The notes under the pieces were generated by a model. It was not told the origin of the DNA and did no database searches. It saw only the letters and a list, made by a program, of their open reading frames with translations. From contig JAXLTD010000002.1 of NCBI GenBank assembly GCA_046330225.1, forward strand, positions 62,001 through 126,000: a DNA stretch of 64,000 nt, written 5' to 3'. This document shows, piece after piece, positions 7,035 through 23,217 of this stretch. Made by a program: the position numbers and the translations under genes. Every line of letters starts with the position of its first letter. Position 1 is the first letter of the stretch. This DNA comes from CANJIV01 sp046330225. Its GTDB lineage: Bacteria; Actinomycetota; Thermoleophilia; Solirubrobacterales; Solirubrobacteraceae.

Positions 7035-8296
7035 GCACCGAAGCCGCGCCGCCCCCCGAAGTCCAGGCCGCCGAGCATGGCGTGCCCGAGTCCGCCGAGA
7101 TCGACGAGCCCACGACCCTGGCGGGGTTCGTCAGCCGCTGGTGGAGCAACGTCCGCGGCGGCGATCTCGGAAGCCTCCCGATCGTCTTCGGAATCATCGC
7201 GATCGCCATCTACTTCCAGTACCGCAACGACCAGTTCCTCACCGCCGGGAACTTCGTGAACCTGCTCGGCCAGCTCGCGCCGTTCGCGGTCATCGGCATG
7301 GGCATCGTGTTCGTGCTGCTGCTCGGCGAGATCGACCTGTCGGTCGGCTTCGTCAGCGGAGTCGGCGGCGTCATCGTGGCGCTGCTGCTCCAGCCCGACG
7401 GCAACGAGGTCTCGACGCCGGTCGCGATCATCCTCGGCCTCTCGGCCGGCCTGACGATCGGCCTCATTCAGGGCACCCTGTTCGCCAAGGTCGGGATTCC
7501 GTCGTTCGTCGTGACCCTCGCGGGACTGCTGGCGTGGAACGGCGTCGTGCTGCTGCTGATCGGCGACGCCGGCACCGTCACGATCCAGAACGCGTTCGTG
7601 AACGGCATCGCGAACGACTTCCTGCCGCACGGGACGGCCTGGCTCGTGCTCGAGGGCGCGGTGGCGCTCTACGCCCTGATCCAGATATTGGCGGCGCGCC
7701 GGCGCGCCAAGGCCGGCCTCCCGCACGCGCCGGCCTCGATCATCGCGCTGCGGGTCGGCGGGCTCGCCCTCGCCGCGGCGGCCGTCGTCTACGTGGCCAA
7801 CCAGAACCGCGGCGTTCCGTACGTCGCGATCCTCCTGCTGGCGCTGCTCGTGTTCTGGACGTACATCGCCGAGCGCACGCGCTTCGGCCGCCACATCTAC
7901 GCGGTCGGCGGCAATGTCGAGGCCTCGCGCCGAGCCGGCATCCGGATCGACTGGATCCGGATCGCCGTGTTCGGCATCTCCGGGTTCATGGCGGCCATGG
8001 GCGGGATCATCCTGGCCTCGCGGCTGAGCTCGGTGGACACGAACGCCGGCGGCGGCTCGATCCTGCTGTACTCGATCGCCGCGGCGGTCATCGGCGGCAC
8101 GAGCCTGTTCGGCGGGCGCGGCACCGTGAAGAGCGCCGTGCTCGGTGCGATCGTGATCGCGATGATCGACAACGGCCTCGGGCTGCTGAACGTCTCGGCT
8201 GGCACGAAGTTCATCGTCACTGGCCTCGTGCTCCTCGCGGCGGTGACGGTCGACTCGCTCGCCCGCAGGCGCAGCGCCGCGACCGGCAGGGCCTAG
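7031..8296 (+). CDS. xylH: Sugar ABC transporter permease, XylH-like
   Basis: 421 residues from ATG 7031, overlapping the ATPase gene by ATGA. About ten hydrophobic segments follow a charged N-terminal stretch of some 55 residues. It belongs to the ribose/xylose (RbsC/XylH) permease family: GEIDLSVGFVSGV near the third membrane segment and the C-terminal VIGGTSLFGGRGTVKSAVLGA region are diagnostic. A charged loop (ILAARRRAKAGLPH) sits mid-protein. It forms the membrane channel for the binding protein and ATPase just upstream. Confidence 0.9.
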   Translation: MSTEAAPPPEVQAAEHGVPESAEIDEPTTLAGFVSRWWSNVRGGDLGSLPIVFGIIAIAIYFQYRNDQFLTAGNFVNLLGQLAPFAVIGMGIVFVLLLGEIDLSVGFVSGVGGVIVALLLQPDGNEVSTPVAIILGLSAGLTIGLIQGTLFAKVGIPSFVVTLAGLLAWNGVVLLLIGDAGTVTIQNAFVNGIANDFLPHGTAWLVLEGAVALYALIQILAARRRAKAGLPHAPASIIALRVGGLALAAAAVVYVANQNRGVPYVAILLLALLVFWTYIAERTRFGRHIYAVGGNVEASRRAGIRIDWIRIAVFGISGFMAAMGGIILASRLSSVDTNAGGGSILLYSIAAAVIGGTSLFGGRGTVKSAVLGAIVIAMIDNGLGLLNVSAGTKFIVTGLVLLAAVTVDSLARRRSAATGRA

Positions 8297-8310
8297 CAAG
8301 GACGACCCGG

Positions 8311-8346
8311 CGGCCCCGGGGGCGCGAGCGCACGCTCCCGGGGCCG
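8311..8346 (+). terminator. Hairpin between xylH and the SDR gene
   Basis: A 14-bp stem with one G-T wobble (8311-8324 with 8333-8346) and an 8-nt loop lies in the 75-nt gap. It probably attenuates or stabilises the transporter message before the dehydrogenase genes. No U tract. Confidence 0.55.
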
Positions 8347-8371
8347 GCATCCCCGACCCGAAGGCATCCAC

Positions 8372-9079
8372 ATGACTCAGCTCGACGGCAAGGTCGCGAT
8401 CATCACCGGCGCCAGCCGCGGCCTCGGCGCGGCCGTGGCTCGCCAGCTCCACTCGGCCGGAGTGCGCCTGGGCCTCGCCTCGCGAGGCGGCGGCGATCTC
8501 GGCATCGCCGGGGCGGTGGCGCCACCCTGCGACGTGACCGACGCAGGCCAGGTCCAGGCGCTCGTCGACGCCACCGTGGCGGCGCACGGCCGTCTCGACA
8601 TTCTCGTCGCGAACGCCGGGATCGGGATCTACGGCGACTTCGCCGACCTCGCGATCGAGGAGATCGATCGCGTGATCGACGTGAACCTCAAGGGCACGCT
8701 CTATGCCGCTCACGCGGCGATCCCGCACCTGCGGGCCTCGGGCGCGGGCGACCTCGTCGTCGTCGCCTCGGTGGCCGGCCTGCGCGGGCTCCCGGGGGAG
8801 GCGATCTACTCAGCTTCGAAGTTCGGCCAGGTCGGCTTCATCCGGGCGCTGGACCACGAGCTGATGCCCGCCGGGGTGCGGTGCACGAACATCTCGCCGG
8901 GCGGGATCGCGACCGACTTCGCGATGGGGCACGGGCGCACGCCGGACATGCCCGAGCTCGAGACGATGATGAGCGCCGACGAGGTGGCCGAGGTCGTCCT
9001 CTTCGCGCTCACCCGGCCTCGCTCGCACCGTCTCCTCACCGCGAGCTTCCGGCCCATGGGGGAGGACTCGTGGGGGTGA
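8372..9079 (+). CDS. Short-chain dehydrogenase/reductase (SDR)
   Basis: 235 residues, classical SDR size. Cofactor motif TGASRGLG (residues 12-19), NAG at 81-83, and the catalytic set Asn105, Ser133, Tyr146 and Lys150 (YSASK) are all present. It is an NAD(P)-dependent oxidoreductase in the cytosol. In this locus it may act on a sugar, sugar lactone or polyol, but the substrate is not readable. It overlaps the following oxidoreductase by GTGA, so the two are likely made together. Its presence beside xylose genes raises the possibility of an oxidative side route. Confidence 0.85.
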   Translation: MTQLDGKVAIITGASRGLGAAVARQLHSAGVRLGLASRGGGDLGIAGAVAPPCDVTDAGQVQALVDATVAAHGRLDILVANAGIGIYGDFADLAIEEIDRVIDVNLKGTLYAAHAAIPHLRASGAGDLVVVASVAGLRGLPGEAIYSASKFGQVGFIRALDHELMPAGVRCTNISPGGIATDFAMGHGRTPDMPELETMMSADEVAEVVLFALTRPRSHRLLTASFRPMGEDSWG

Positions 9080-10038
9080 GGTGGGGGCTGCTGTCGACGG
9101 CTCGGATCAACACGAAGCTCATCGCCGGCGCCGCCGCCTCGACCCGCAGCGAGATCGTCGCCGTGGCCTCGCGCGACCAGGCGCGCGCGGACGCCTGCGC
9201 CCGGGCACACGGCATCCCCCGGGCGCACGGGAGCTACGAGGCTCTCCTCGCGGATCCCGAGGTCGATGCCGTCTATGTCTCGCTGCCGAACTCGATGCAC
9301 GTGGAGTGGTCCATTGCCGCGCTTCAGGCGGGCAAGCACGTCCTGTGCGAGAAGCCGATGTCGCGCCGCCCGGACCAGGTTGAGGCGGCCTTCGACGCCG
9401 CCGATGCCGCCGGCCGCGTCCTCTCGGAGGCGTTCATGTGGCGCCATCACCCTCAGGCCCGCGCGCTGGCGCGCCTCGTGTCCGAGGGCGCGGTCGGCCC
9501 GGTTGCACACGTGCGCGCGGTGTTCAGCTTCCCGCTGACCGATCCCGCCGACGTGCGGCTTGCGCCCGAGCTGGACGGCGGAGCCCTCATGGACGTCGGC
9601 TGCTACTGCGTCAGCGGGGCCCGGCTGGCCGCGGGCGAGCCGCTCCGCGTGTTCGGCGAGCAAGTGATCGGGGGCAGGGGCGTCGACGTGCGGTTCGCTG
9701 GGACGCTGCACTTCCCGGGCGATGTCGTGGCCCAGTTCGACTGCGGCTTCACCCTCCCGGGCCGTGACGAGCTCGAGATCATCGGCAGCGACGGGAGCCT
9801 CTTCCTCGACGACCCCTGGCACGGCCGCAGCCCCGGCATCGAGGTGCGCCGGGCCGGCGCGACCGAGCTCGTCGCCGCGAACGCGGGCAACCCCTACAGC
9901 CACGAGCTCGACGACCTGGCGGCGGCGATCCTCGACGGGGCCGCGCCCCGCCTCGGCCGGGCCGATGCCCTGGGCCAGGCCCGGACGATCGAGGCCCTCT
10001 ACCGCTCCGCGGACGCGGGCGTCCCGGTCGTGCTGTGA
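9076..10038 (+). CDS. Gfo/Idh/MocA-family oxidoreductase (possible sugar dehydrogenase)
   Basis: 320 residues from GTG 9076, sharing GTGA with the SDR stop; GTG 9070 is an in-frame alternative. An N-terminal Rossmann fold (MRWGLLSTARIN) leads to the family's catalytic CEKP motif (Glu92-Lys93-Pro94). The C-terminal domain has GGALMDVGCYCVSGAR, typical of the branch that includes NADP-dependent D-xylose dehydrogenases and dihydrodiol dehydrogenases. Family membership is clear. Xylose or another pyranose as substrate is inferred from branch features and neighbours. Confidence 0.85.
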   Translation: MRWGLLSTARINTKLIAGAAASTRSEIVAVASRDQARADACARAHGIPRAHGSYEALLADPEVDAVYVSLPNSMHVEWSIAALQAGKHVLCEKPMSRRPDQVEAAFDAADAAGRVLSEAFMWRHHPQARALARLVSEGAVGPVAHVRAVFSFPLTDPADVRLAPELDGGALMDVGCYCVSGARLAAGEPLRVFGEQVIGGRGVDVRFAGTLHFPGDVVAQFDCGFTLPGRDELEIIGSDGSLFLDDPWHGRSPGIEVRRAGATELVAANAGNPYSHELDDLAAAILDGAAPRLGRADALGQARTIEALYRSADAGVPVVL

Positions 10039-10070
10039 GCGGGCCGTCTCGCTGCGCCGTGCGCCGGCCG

Positions 10071-11186
10071 TCAGGCCGAAGCGTAGGTGACCGGCTCGCG
10101 GACGCCGGTGTCGGCCGAGCGCCGGATCGCGTCGCACACCGCGGCGGCGCGGTAGCCGTCCTCGAACGTCGCGCCGAGCGGCGCCACCGGAGTCTCACCG
10201 GCGATCGCGCGGAGCAAGTGCAGGAGCTCGTGGACGAAGGTGTGGTCCCAGCCGATCCCGTGGCCGGGCGGCCACCACAGGTCCCAGTGGGGATCGCCGG
10301 GTTCCGACACGACGACGGTGCGAAAGCCGCGCGAGCCGGCCTCGAAGACCTCGAGCTCGTTCAGGCGCTCGAGGTTGAAGGCCAGCGTGCCCCGGTCGCC
10401 GTTGATCTCCCACCCGAGCTGGTTGATGCGCCCCGTCGCGAACCGAGTCGCTTCGAGCGTGCCGATCGCGCCGCCCTCGAGCTCGAGGACCGCCGCGACG
10501 GCGTCGTCGACGGCGGGCCGCCCGTCTGTCGGACGGAACGTGCGGGCCGCCGCCGAGACGGCCGCGGGCTCGCCCGCGAGAAACCGCACCAGGTCCACGG
10601 CGTGCGAGGCGAGGTCCCCGAGCGCCCCCGATCCCGCGACCGCCGGGTCGAAGCGCCACCGATCGTGCGTGGCGGGGTCGGCGCCCCAGGACTGCAGGTA
10701 GCGGATCCGGACGTGGCGCAGCGCGCCCAGCTCGCCGGCGGCGATCATGTCCCGCGCCAGCCGCACCGCTGGCACGAACCGGTAGTTGAAGGCGCACATG
10801 TGGACGACCCCGGTCGCCGCGACGCGGCGCCAGATCTCCAGGCTCTCGTCGGCGTCGCGCCCGAGAGGCTTTTCGCAGACGACGTGCTTGCCGGCCTCGG
10901 CCGCCGCGATGGTCGGGGCGGCGTGCAGGTCGTTCGGGCCGCCGTTGTCGAACAGCCCGATGGCCGGGTCGGCCACGAGGTGCTCCCAGCCGGGGGCTGC
11001 GCGGGCGTACCCGTAGCGCGCCGCGGCCGCGGCGGTGCGCGCGGGGTCGCGGCCGGCGATCGCCACGAGCTCAGGACGCAGCGCGAGGTCCGGCGCCACC
11101 GCTGGAATCGTCCGGTAGGCCAGCGAGTGCGCCTTTCCCATGAAGGCGGTCCCGAGCATCCCCACGCCGATGGCTGCCGCGTCCAC
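10071..11186 (-). CDS. Gfo/Idh/MocA-family oxidoreductase, divergent from the isomerase gene
   Basis: 371 residues from GTG at 11186. Rossmann glycine motif GVGMLGTAFMG at 7-17 and catalytic CEKP (Glu105-Lys106-Pro107). The C-terminal half carries SHAVDLVRFLAGEP and WEINGDRGTLAFNLE, usual for this family's substrate domain. The start is supported by TACAGT on the minus strand (11198-11193), 6 nt before the GTG, suggesting a leaderless message. It is the only minus-strand gene in the pentose locus and shares an 86-nt promoter region with the isomerase-like gene. Substrate unknown; likely a sugar or polyol. Confidence 0.82.
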   Translation of the reverse strand: MDAAAIGVGMLGTAFMGKAHSLAYRTIPAVAPDLALRPELVAIAGRDPARTAAAAARYGYARAAPGWEHLVADPAIGLFDNGGPNDLHAAPTIAAAEAGKHVVCEKPLGRDADESLEIWRRVAATGVVHMCAFNYRFVPAVRLARDMIAAGELGALRHVRIRYLQSWGADPATHDRWRFDPAVAGSGALGDLASHAVDLVRFLAGEPAAVSAAARTFRPTDGRPAVDDAVAAVLELEGGAIGTLEATRFATGRINQLGWEINGDRGTLAFNLERLNELEVFEAGSRGFRTVVVSEPGDPHWDLWWPPGHGIGWDHTFVHELLHLLRAIAGETPVAPLGATFEDGYRAAAVCDAIRRSADTGVREPVTYASA

Positions 11187-11192
11187 GGGGCC

Positions 11193-11198
11193 ACTGTA
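11193..11198 (-). promoter_or_regulatory. Candidate -10 element (GCTACAGT) for the divergent oxidoreductase
   Basis: Read on the minus strand, GGCTACAGT ends 6 nt before the GTG start at 11186. It fits the GCTAnnnT pattern seen at several starts here. The plus-strand gene at 11273 instead has a clear CCAGGAGGG ribosome-binding site. Confidence 0.4.
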
Positions 11199-11272
11199 GC
11201 CGCCTCGGCGAGGCCGGCCCGGCGGCGCGGCCACCACCACCCACCGCACCCAACGCCGTTCCAGGAGGGCAC

Positions 11273-12283
11273 ATGAGCCAGCAGCTGAAGACGAGCGTCG
11301 GCATCTGGGCGCTCGGCCCGATGATCACCCGGTTCGTGCCTGGGGGCTACCAGCCCGAGCACGGCGTCGAGTCGACCGCCGAGAAGGTCCGGCGGGCCGT
11401 CGCCGGCCTGGGCGACCTCATGGACGGCTACGAGTTCCACTACCCCGCCGAACTCTCGGAGGTCAACCTCGAGGACGTCCGCGACGAGCTGGGCGGCCAT
11501 GACGTCTACGCGATCGCGACCGGCCTGCACCTCGATCCGCGCTTCGGCAAGGGCGGCCTCACGTCCCCTGACGCCGACACGCGGACCGAAGCGCTTCGGC
11601 TCACGCTCGCCGCCGCCGACTTCGCCGGCTCGATCGGGGCCAAGCTCATTTGCTGGCCGGGGATCGAGGGCTACAACTACCCGTTCCAGACCGCCTACGC
11701 GGAGAGCTGGGCCCGGCTGATCGATGGGATCGGCCAGGCCGCCCAGCGCTGCGCCGAGCACGGAACGACGCTGCTCCTCGAGCACAAGAACTCCGAGCCG
11801 GCCATGAAGATCTTCATGGGCAACGTCGGCATGACGCTGCACGTGATCCACACGCTGCGCACCCAGGGGATCGACAACATCAAGGTCAACATGGACTGGC
11901 AGCACCTGATCATGAACGGGGAGAACCTCGGCGAGTACGTGGCCCTGCTCGCCGCCGAGGGCCTGCTCGGCCACCAGCACGGGAACTCCGGCTGGGGGAC
12001 CTTCGACGACGACAACATGGTCGGGGCGACCGCGTTCATGGAGACGCTCGAGCTTGCCCTGGAGCTGCGGCGCGCGAACTACGGCGCCGCCGGCGAGCGC
12101 CTCGGGTTCGACCTGTACCCGTACACCGAGGATCAGGTCGCGGCGGTGCGACGCAGCGTCCTGCAGTGGCGGTTCATCGACGGCGTCGCCGCGAAGATCG
12201 ACGAGCCTGCCCTGCGCGAGGCCCAGCAGCGAAAGGATGCGGTGGCGGCGTACGAGCTGGTCTACGCGGCGCTTGGCGCGTGA
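11273..12283 (+). CDS. xylA: TIM-barrel sugar isomerase, xylose-isomerase-like
   Basis: 336 residues, AP-endonuclease-2/xylose-isomerase type TIM barrel. Likely metal and substrate residues sit in LLLEHKNSEP (Glu and Lys as in the EPKP-type motif), NMDWQHLIMNGE, GHQHGNSGWGTFDDDNMVG (His, then Asp cluster) and GFDLYPY. It should interconvert an aldose and ketose, D-xylose to D-xylulose being most likely because xylulokinase overlaps it by GTGA. It is shorter than classical XylA (about 385-440), so another isomerase or epimerase activity is possible. Strong CCAGGAGGG ribosome-binding site before ATG 11273. Confidence 0.8.
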   Translation: MSQQLKTSVGIWALGPMITRFVPGGYQPEHGVESTAEKVRRAVAGLGDLMDGYEFHYPAELSEVNLEDVRDELGGHDVYAIATGLHLDPRFGKGGLTSPDADTRTEALRLTLAAADFAGSIGAKLICWPGIEGYNYPFQTAYAESWARLIDGIGQAAQRCAEHGTTLLLEHKNSEPAMKIFMGNVGMTLHVIHTLRTQGIDNIKVNMDWQHLIMNGENLGEYVALLAAEGLLGHQHGNSGWGTFDDDNMVGATAFMETLELALELRRANYGAAGERLGFDLYPYTEDQVAAVRRSVLQWRFIDGVAAKIDEPALREAQQRKDAVAAYELVYAALGA

Positions 12284-13725
12284 CGGCCCTCGTCGGGCTC
12301 GATGTCGGGACCTCTGGCGTCAAGGCGATCGCGATCGACCCGGCCGGGGCGGTGCTCGCGGTCCGCGAGGAGAGCTACCGGCTGTCGACGCCGCGCCCGG
12401 GCTGGGCCGAGCAGGACCCCGAGGACTGGTGGCAGGCAGCACAGGCGGCGCTGGCCGCCCTCGACGTGCCCGGCATCGCCGGGATCGGGCTCAGCGGCCA
12501 GATGCACGGGCTCGTGGCGCTCGACGCCGCCGATCGCGTGCTGCGGCCGGCGATCCTCTGGAACGACCAGCGCACCGGCCCGCAGTGCCAGCAGATCGAG
12601 GAGCGGATCGGCCTGGGCCGCCTCATCGCGCGCACGGGCAATCGGGCCCTGGCGGGATTCACGGCCCCGAAGCTGCTGTGGCTGCGCGAGCATGAGCCCG
12701 ACGTCCACGCCCGGATCGCCCGCATCCTGCTGCCCAAGGACTACGTCCGCCTGCGGCTGACCGGCGAGCACGCCACCGACGTCTCGGACGCCTCCGGCAC
12801 GCTCGTGTTCGACGTGGCCCGCCGGGCCTGGAGCGACGAGGTGCTCGCGGCGCTCGAGGTGCCGGAGGCCTGGCTCCCGCCGGCGCTGGAGTCGCCGGCG
12901 GTCTCCGGCGCGACGGCCGACGGCATCCCGGTCGCCGCCGGCGGGGGCGACCAGGCGGCCGGGGCGCTCGGCGTCGGGATCGCCGGCCCCGGTCCGGCGT
13001 CGATCGTGCTCGGGACCTCGGGCGTCGTCTTCTCGGCGCTGCCCGCCTTCCGGGCCGACCCGCAGGCGCGGGTCCACGCCTTCTGCCACGCGGTGCCTGG
13101 CGGCTGGCACGCCATGGGGGTGATGCTGTCGGCCGCCGGATCGCTGCGCTGGCTCCGCGACACCGCCGCGCCGGGCGCCGGCTTCGACCGCCTGGTCGCC
13201 GAGGCGGCGGCGTGGGCGCCCGGCACCGACGGGCTCCAGTTCCTCCCGTACCTGTCGGGCGAGCGCACGCCGGTCGCCGATCCGGACGCGCGCGGCGCCT
13301 TCGTGGGCCTGGCGCTCGGACACGACCGCGGGGCGCTCGTGCGCGCCGTGCTCGAGGGCGTGGCCTACGGGCTGCGCGACTCCCTCGATCTCGTCCGTGG
13401 CCTCGGCGTTGCGGCCGACGCCGGCCGGGTCTCCGGCGGGGGCGCCCGCAGCGACCTGTGGCTGGCGATCCTCGCCTCGGTCCTCGGCATCCCGCTCGAA
13501 CGCGCGGCGGTCGAGGAGGGTGCCGCCTACGGCGCCGCGCTGCTCGGCGGCGTGGCCGGCGGCGTCTTCCCAGATGTGGCCGCTGCGGTCGCAGCGTGCG
13601 TCCGCACGCGCCCCGGCGCCGATCCCGATCCGGCCTGGGCCGAGGCCTACGCCGCCGGGCACGCCCGCTACGCCGCGCTCTATCCCGCGCTCCGGCCGCT
13701 CACGGGCCCGAACGCCCGCGGGTAG
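12280..13725 (+). CDS. xylB: Xylulokinase
   Basis: 481 residues from GTG 12280, overlapping the isomerase stop. FGGY carbohydrate kinase: N-terminal GLDVGTSGVKAI phosphate loop, GLSGQMHGLVALD (the Met-His pair characteristic of xylulokinase), ILWNDQRT, catalytic Asp in AGGGDQAAGALGVG, and C-terminal SGGGARSDLWLAILA adenosine motif. It phosphorylates D-xylulose to xylulose 5-phosphate for the pentose phosphate pathway. This is the firmest functional marker in the locus and the main reason for calling it a xylose system. Confidence 0.92.
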   Translation: MTALVGLDVGTSGVKAIAIDPAGAVLAVREESYRLSTPRPGWAEQDPEDWWQAAQAALAALDVPGIAGIGLSGQMHGLVALDAADRVLRPAILWNDQRTGPQCQQIEERIGLGRLIARTGNRALAGFTAPKLLWLREHEPDVHARIARILLPKDYVRLRLTGEHATDVSDASGTLVFDVARRAWSDEVLAALEVPEAWLPPALESPAVSGATADGIPVAAGGGDQAAGALGVGIAGPGPASIVLGTSGVVFSALPAFRADPQARVHAFCHAVPGGWHAMGVMLSAAGSLRWLRDTAAPGAGFDRLVAEAAAWAPGTDGLQFLPYLSGERTPVADPDARGAFVGLALGHDRGALVRAVLEGVAYGLRDSLDLVRGLGVAADAGRVSGGGARSDLWLAILASVLGIPLERAAVEEGAAYGAALLGGVAGGVFPDVAAAVAACVRTRPGADPDPAWAEAYAAGHARYAALYPALRPLTGPNARG

Positions 13726-13736
13726 CCGGGCCGCGG

Positions 13737-13769
13737 ATTGGCCGCTACACTGCGCGGCGATCGGCCAAT
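13737..13769. promoter_or_regulatory. Inverted repeat around a TACACT element between xylB and rpoB
   Basis: ATTGGCCG (13737-13744) and CGGCCAAT (13762-13769) are perfect inverted arms separated by 17 nt. GCTACACT, a candidate -10 element, lies between them at 13744-13751. It may be a regulated upstream promoter of rpoBC, or simply the 3' hairpin of xylB. A transcript from here would have a leader of about 190 nt before rpoB. Confidence 0.35.
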
Positions 13770-13872
13770 AGTCGAAGCCGCCCATCGGCGAGGCTCGCGC
13801 CACATACGCGAGATCTCCGGGCGGGGTCCGTGAGGCGCCGGTCGCCCTGCGCACAGGGTCAGCTTGGCCGTG

Positions 13873-13881
13873 TGCTATTTT
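13873..13881 (+). promoter_or_regulatory. Candidate extended -10 (TGCTATTTT) for rpoBC
   Basis: TGCTATTTT is one of the few A/T-rich spots in this gap and fits an extended -10 (TG-n-TATTTT). It lies about 65 nt before the TTG start of rpoB. No clear -35 box accompanies it. Confidence 0.4.
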
Positions 13882-13946
13882 CGATGGCCGCGCGTCTTCC
13901 CGCCTCGCGCGCCCTGCCCTCTCGACCGTTCCGAGGAGTCGCCGTC

Positions 13947-17804
<3,858 letters not shown>

Positions 17805-17883
17805 CGGCACCGCCCGCGCCGGCTTCGGCCGGCCGGGCCTCCCGCCGCTGCCCGACCGCCCCACGCACGAACCGAGGACCTGA

Positions 17884-21969
<4,086 letters not shown>

Positions 21970-21987
21970 CAGGACACCGAATCGGGC

Positions 21988-22022
21988 CGACGGGCCGGGC
22001 GCCGGGCGCGCCCGGCCCGTCG
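21988..22022. terminator. Bidirectional hairpin terminator between rpoC and a convergent gene
   Basis: A perfect 15-bp stem (21988-22002 with 22008-22022) encloses a 5-nt loop. It lies between the rpoC stop and the end of the minus-strand lipoprotein gene, so it can serve both directions. No U tract is present. Confidence 0.75.
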
Positions 22023-22026
22023 CCGT

Positions 22027-22767
22027 TCAGCGGCCGGGGCGGAACGAGACGAGCTCCTCACGGCTGCTGCTGCCGGAGACGCCGAGGGCGAGCACGACGC
22101 CCACGCCCTTTGCGTAGAGCTTGTACTCGAGCGATCGCGGCGTCAGCGGCGTGGTCTCGCGGGTCAGAAGCGCTGGGGCGTAGTGCCCCGCCGGGACCTG
22201 GGCCTGCTCGCGGCTGCTCACGACCTGCGCCCGGTCCTCGGCTTCGCGGGCGAGGTACTCCTGCCGGTAGGCGAGGCCGGCGCGCGGCCGGGCCGGCATG
22301 GCGATCCCGGCCTGGGCGCCGCCGACGCCGGTTCGCCACGAGCCGGCGGTCGAGGGAGCCCGGCCCGGGCCGTACTCGGTCGTGGCCTCGCCCAGGTACC
22401 AGACGTTGCCTTCGCGGTCCTGGGCGTACCAGTCGCGGGTGCTCTCGACGACCCGGCCCCGCTCGGTGGCCACGTCGCGCACGACGCGCGCCGTGATGCC
22501 GGCGATCGTGGCGGTCTGGCGGGTCACCGTGACGACGACCCGCTGAGGGACCGCCCCCGGCGCCGTCTCGCGGTAGACCCAGCGGCTCCCGGGCCGCAGC
22601 GGGAGGTAGGGGTTGTCGATCCGGGTGGTGAACTCCGCGGGGTCGAGCGTCACAGGCTCGCTCCCGGTCGGCAGCGGGCGGGCGCCCGCCGGCGCGGCCG
22701 CGCCGCCGCACGCGGCGCAGGCGGTGGCGGCGAGTGCCGCCGTGATCGAGACGAGGGGATGTCGCAT
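22027..22767 (-). CDS. Putative lipoprotein of unknown function
   Basis: 246 residues. MRHPLVSITAALAATACAAC is a signal peptide ending with cysteines at 17 and 20, so lipidation is likely. The mature part begins after a Pro/Gly linker with TTRIDNPYLPLRPGSRWVYRE and is predicted mostly beta. I do not recognise a functional family. It is last in a minus-strand run of response regulator, histidine kinase and PepSY protein, and may be an output of that signalling pair. GGAGGCTCC-type ribosome-binding sequence precedes the ATG. Confidence 0.75.
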   Translation of the reverse strand: MRHPLVSITAALAATACAACGGAAAPAGARPLPTGSEPVTLDPAEFTTRIDNPYLPLRPGSRWVYRETAPGAVPQRVVVTVTRQTATIAGITARVVRDVATERGRVVESTRDWYAQDREGNVWYLGEATTEYGPGRAPSTAGSWRTGVGGAQAGIAMPARPRAGLAYRQEYLAREAEDRAQVVSSREQAQVPAGHYAPALLTRETTPLTPRSLEYKLYAKGVGVVLALGVSGSSSREELVSFRPGR

Positions 22768-22830
22768 GGAGCCTCCTTCGAGGGAGAGGGGTGGGGGAGC
22801 CCCCGGCGGGCGCCGGGGGCTCCAGGGCGG

Positions 22831-23142
22831 TCAGTCGTCCGCGCGAATGGACGTGACCTGGAACTGCGGGCCGACGAGGATCTCCAGGGCCTTGCCGTCC
22901 CTGGCCTTCACCTCGACCTCGTAGCCGGTGCGGCCGTCGTCGGCGCGCTCGACGCCCTCGGCGGTTCCGCCCGGGACCTTCTCGAGCGCGGCAGCGCGCG
23001 CCTGGCTGGCAGCCGGGCCCGTGATGCGCTCGTCGGGCCCGCCGTCTTCGCCGCCCGTGGCGGCCGCGACGGCCGCGCCTCCGGCGCCGAGGGCGCCAAC
23101 GGCAGCGGCCGCGGCGATGACGGCCTTCGTCCTGCGGGTCAT
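22831..23142 (-). CDS. Small exported PepSY-type protein
   Basis: 103 residues. An N-terminal signal or anchor (TRRTKAVIAAAAAVGALGAGG) precedes one PepSY-like unit: a helix with ARAAALEKVPGGTAEGVERA and strands with GYEVEVKARDGKALEILV. PepSY proteins are secreted or membrane-linked and often sit beside two-component systems or regulate peptidases. It lies 75 nt downstream of the kinase gene and has a GGAAGGAGC ribosome-binding site, so it could be in the same transcript. Exact role unknown. Confidence 0.75.
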   Translation of the reverse strand: MTRRTKAVIAAAAAVGALGAGGAAVAAATGGEDGGPDERITGPAASQARAAALEKVPGGTAEGVERADDGRTGYEVEVKARDGKALEILVGPQFQVTSIRADD

Positions 23143-23217
23143 GCGGTGCTCCTTCCGGTTGCTGACGGGATGTGCCAGCGACCGTAGGAGCCGAGCCTGA
23201 GACCGGGCTGAGGGAGG

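Noticed and set aside
6919..10038. A 1039-codon plus-strand frame ending with the first Gfo/Idh oxidoreductase
   Set aside because: Only the last 320 codons are homologous to anything; the rest runs in the wrong frame across xylH and the SDR gene. The GTGA overlap at 9076 gives the real start.
13212..13946. An upstream extension of rpoB reaching back into xylB
   Set aside because: The frame is open but overlaps xylB out of frame. Beta-subunit homology starts after TTG 13947, which has GAGGAG 8 nt upstream.
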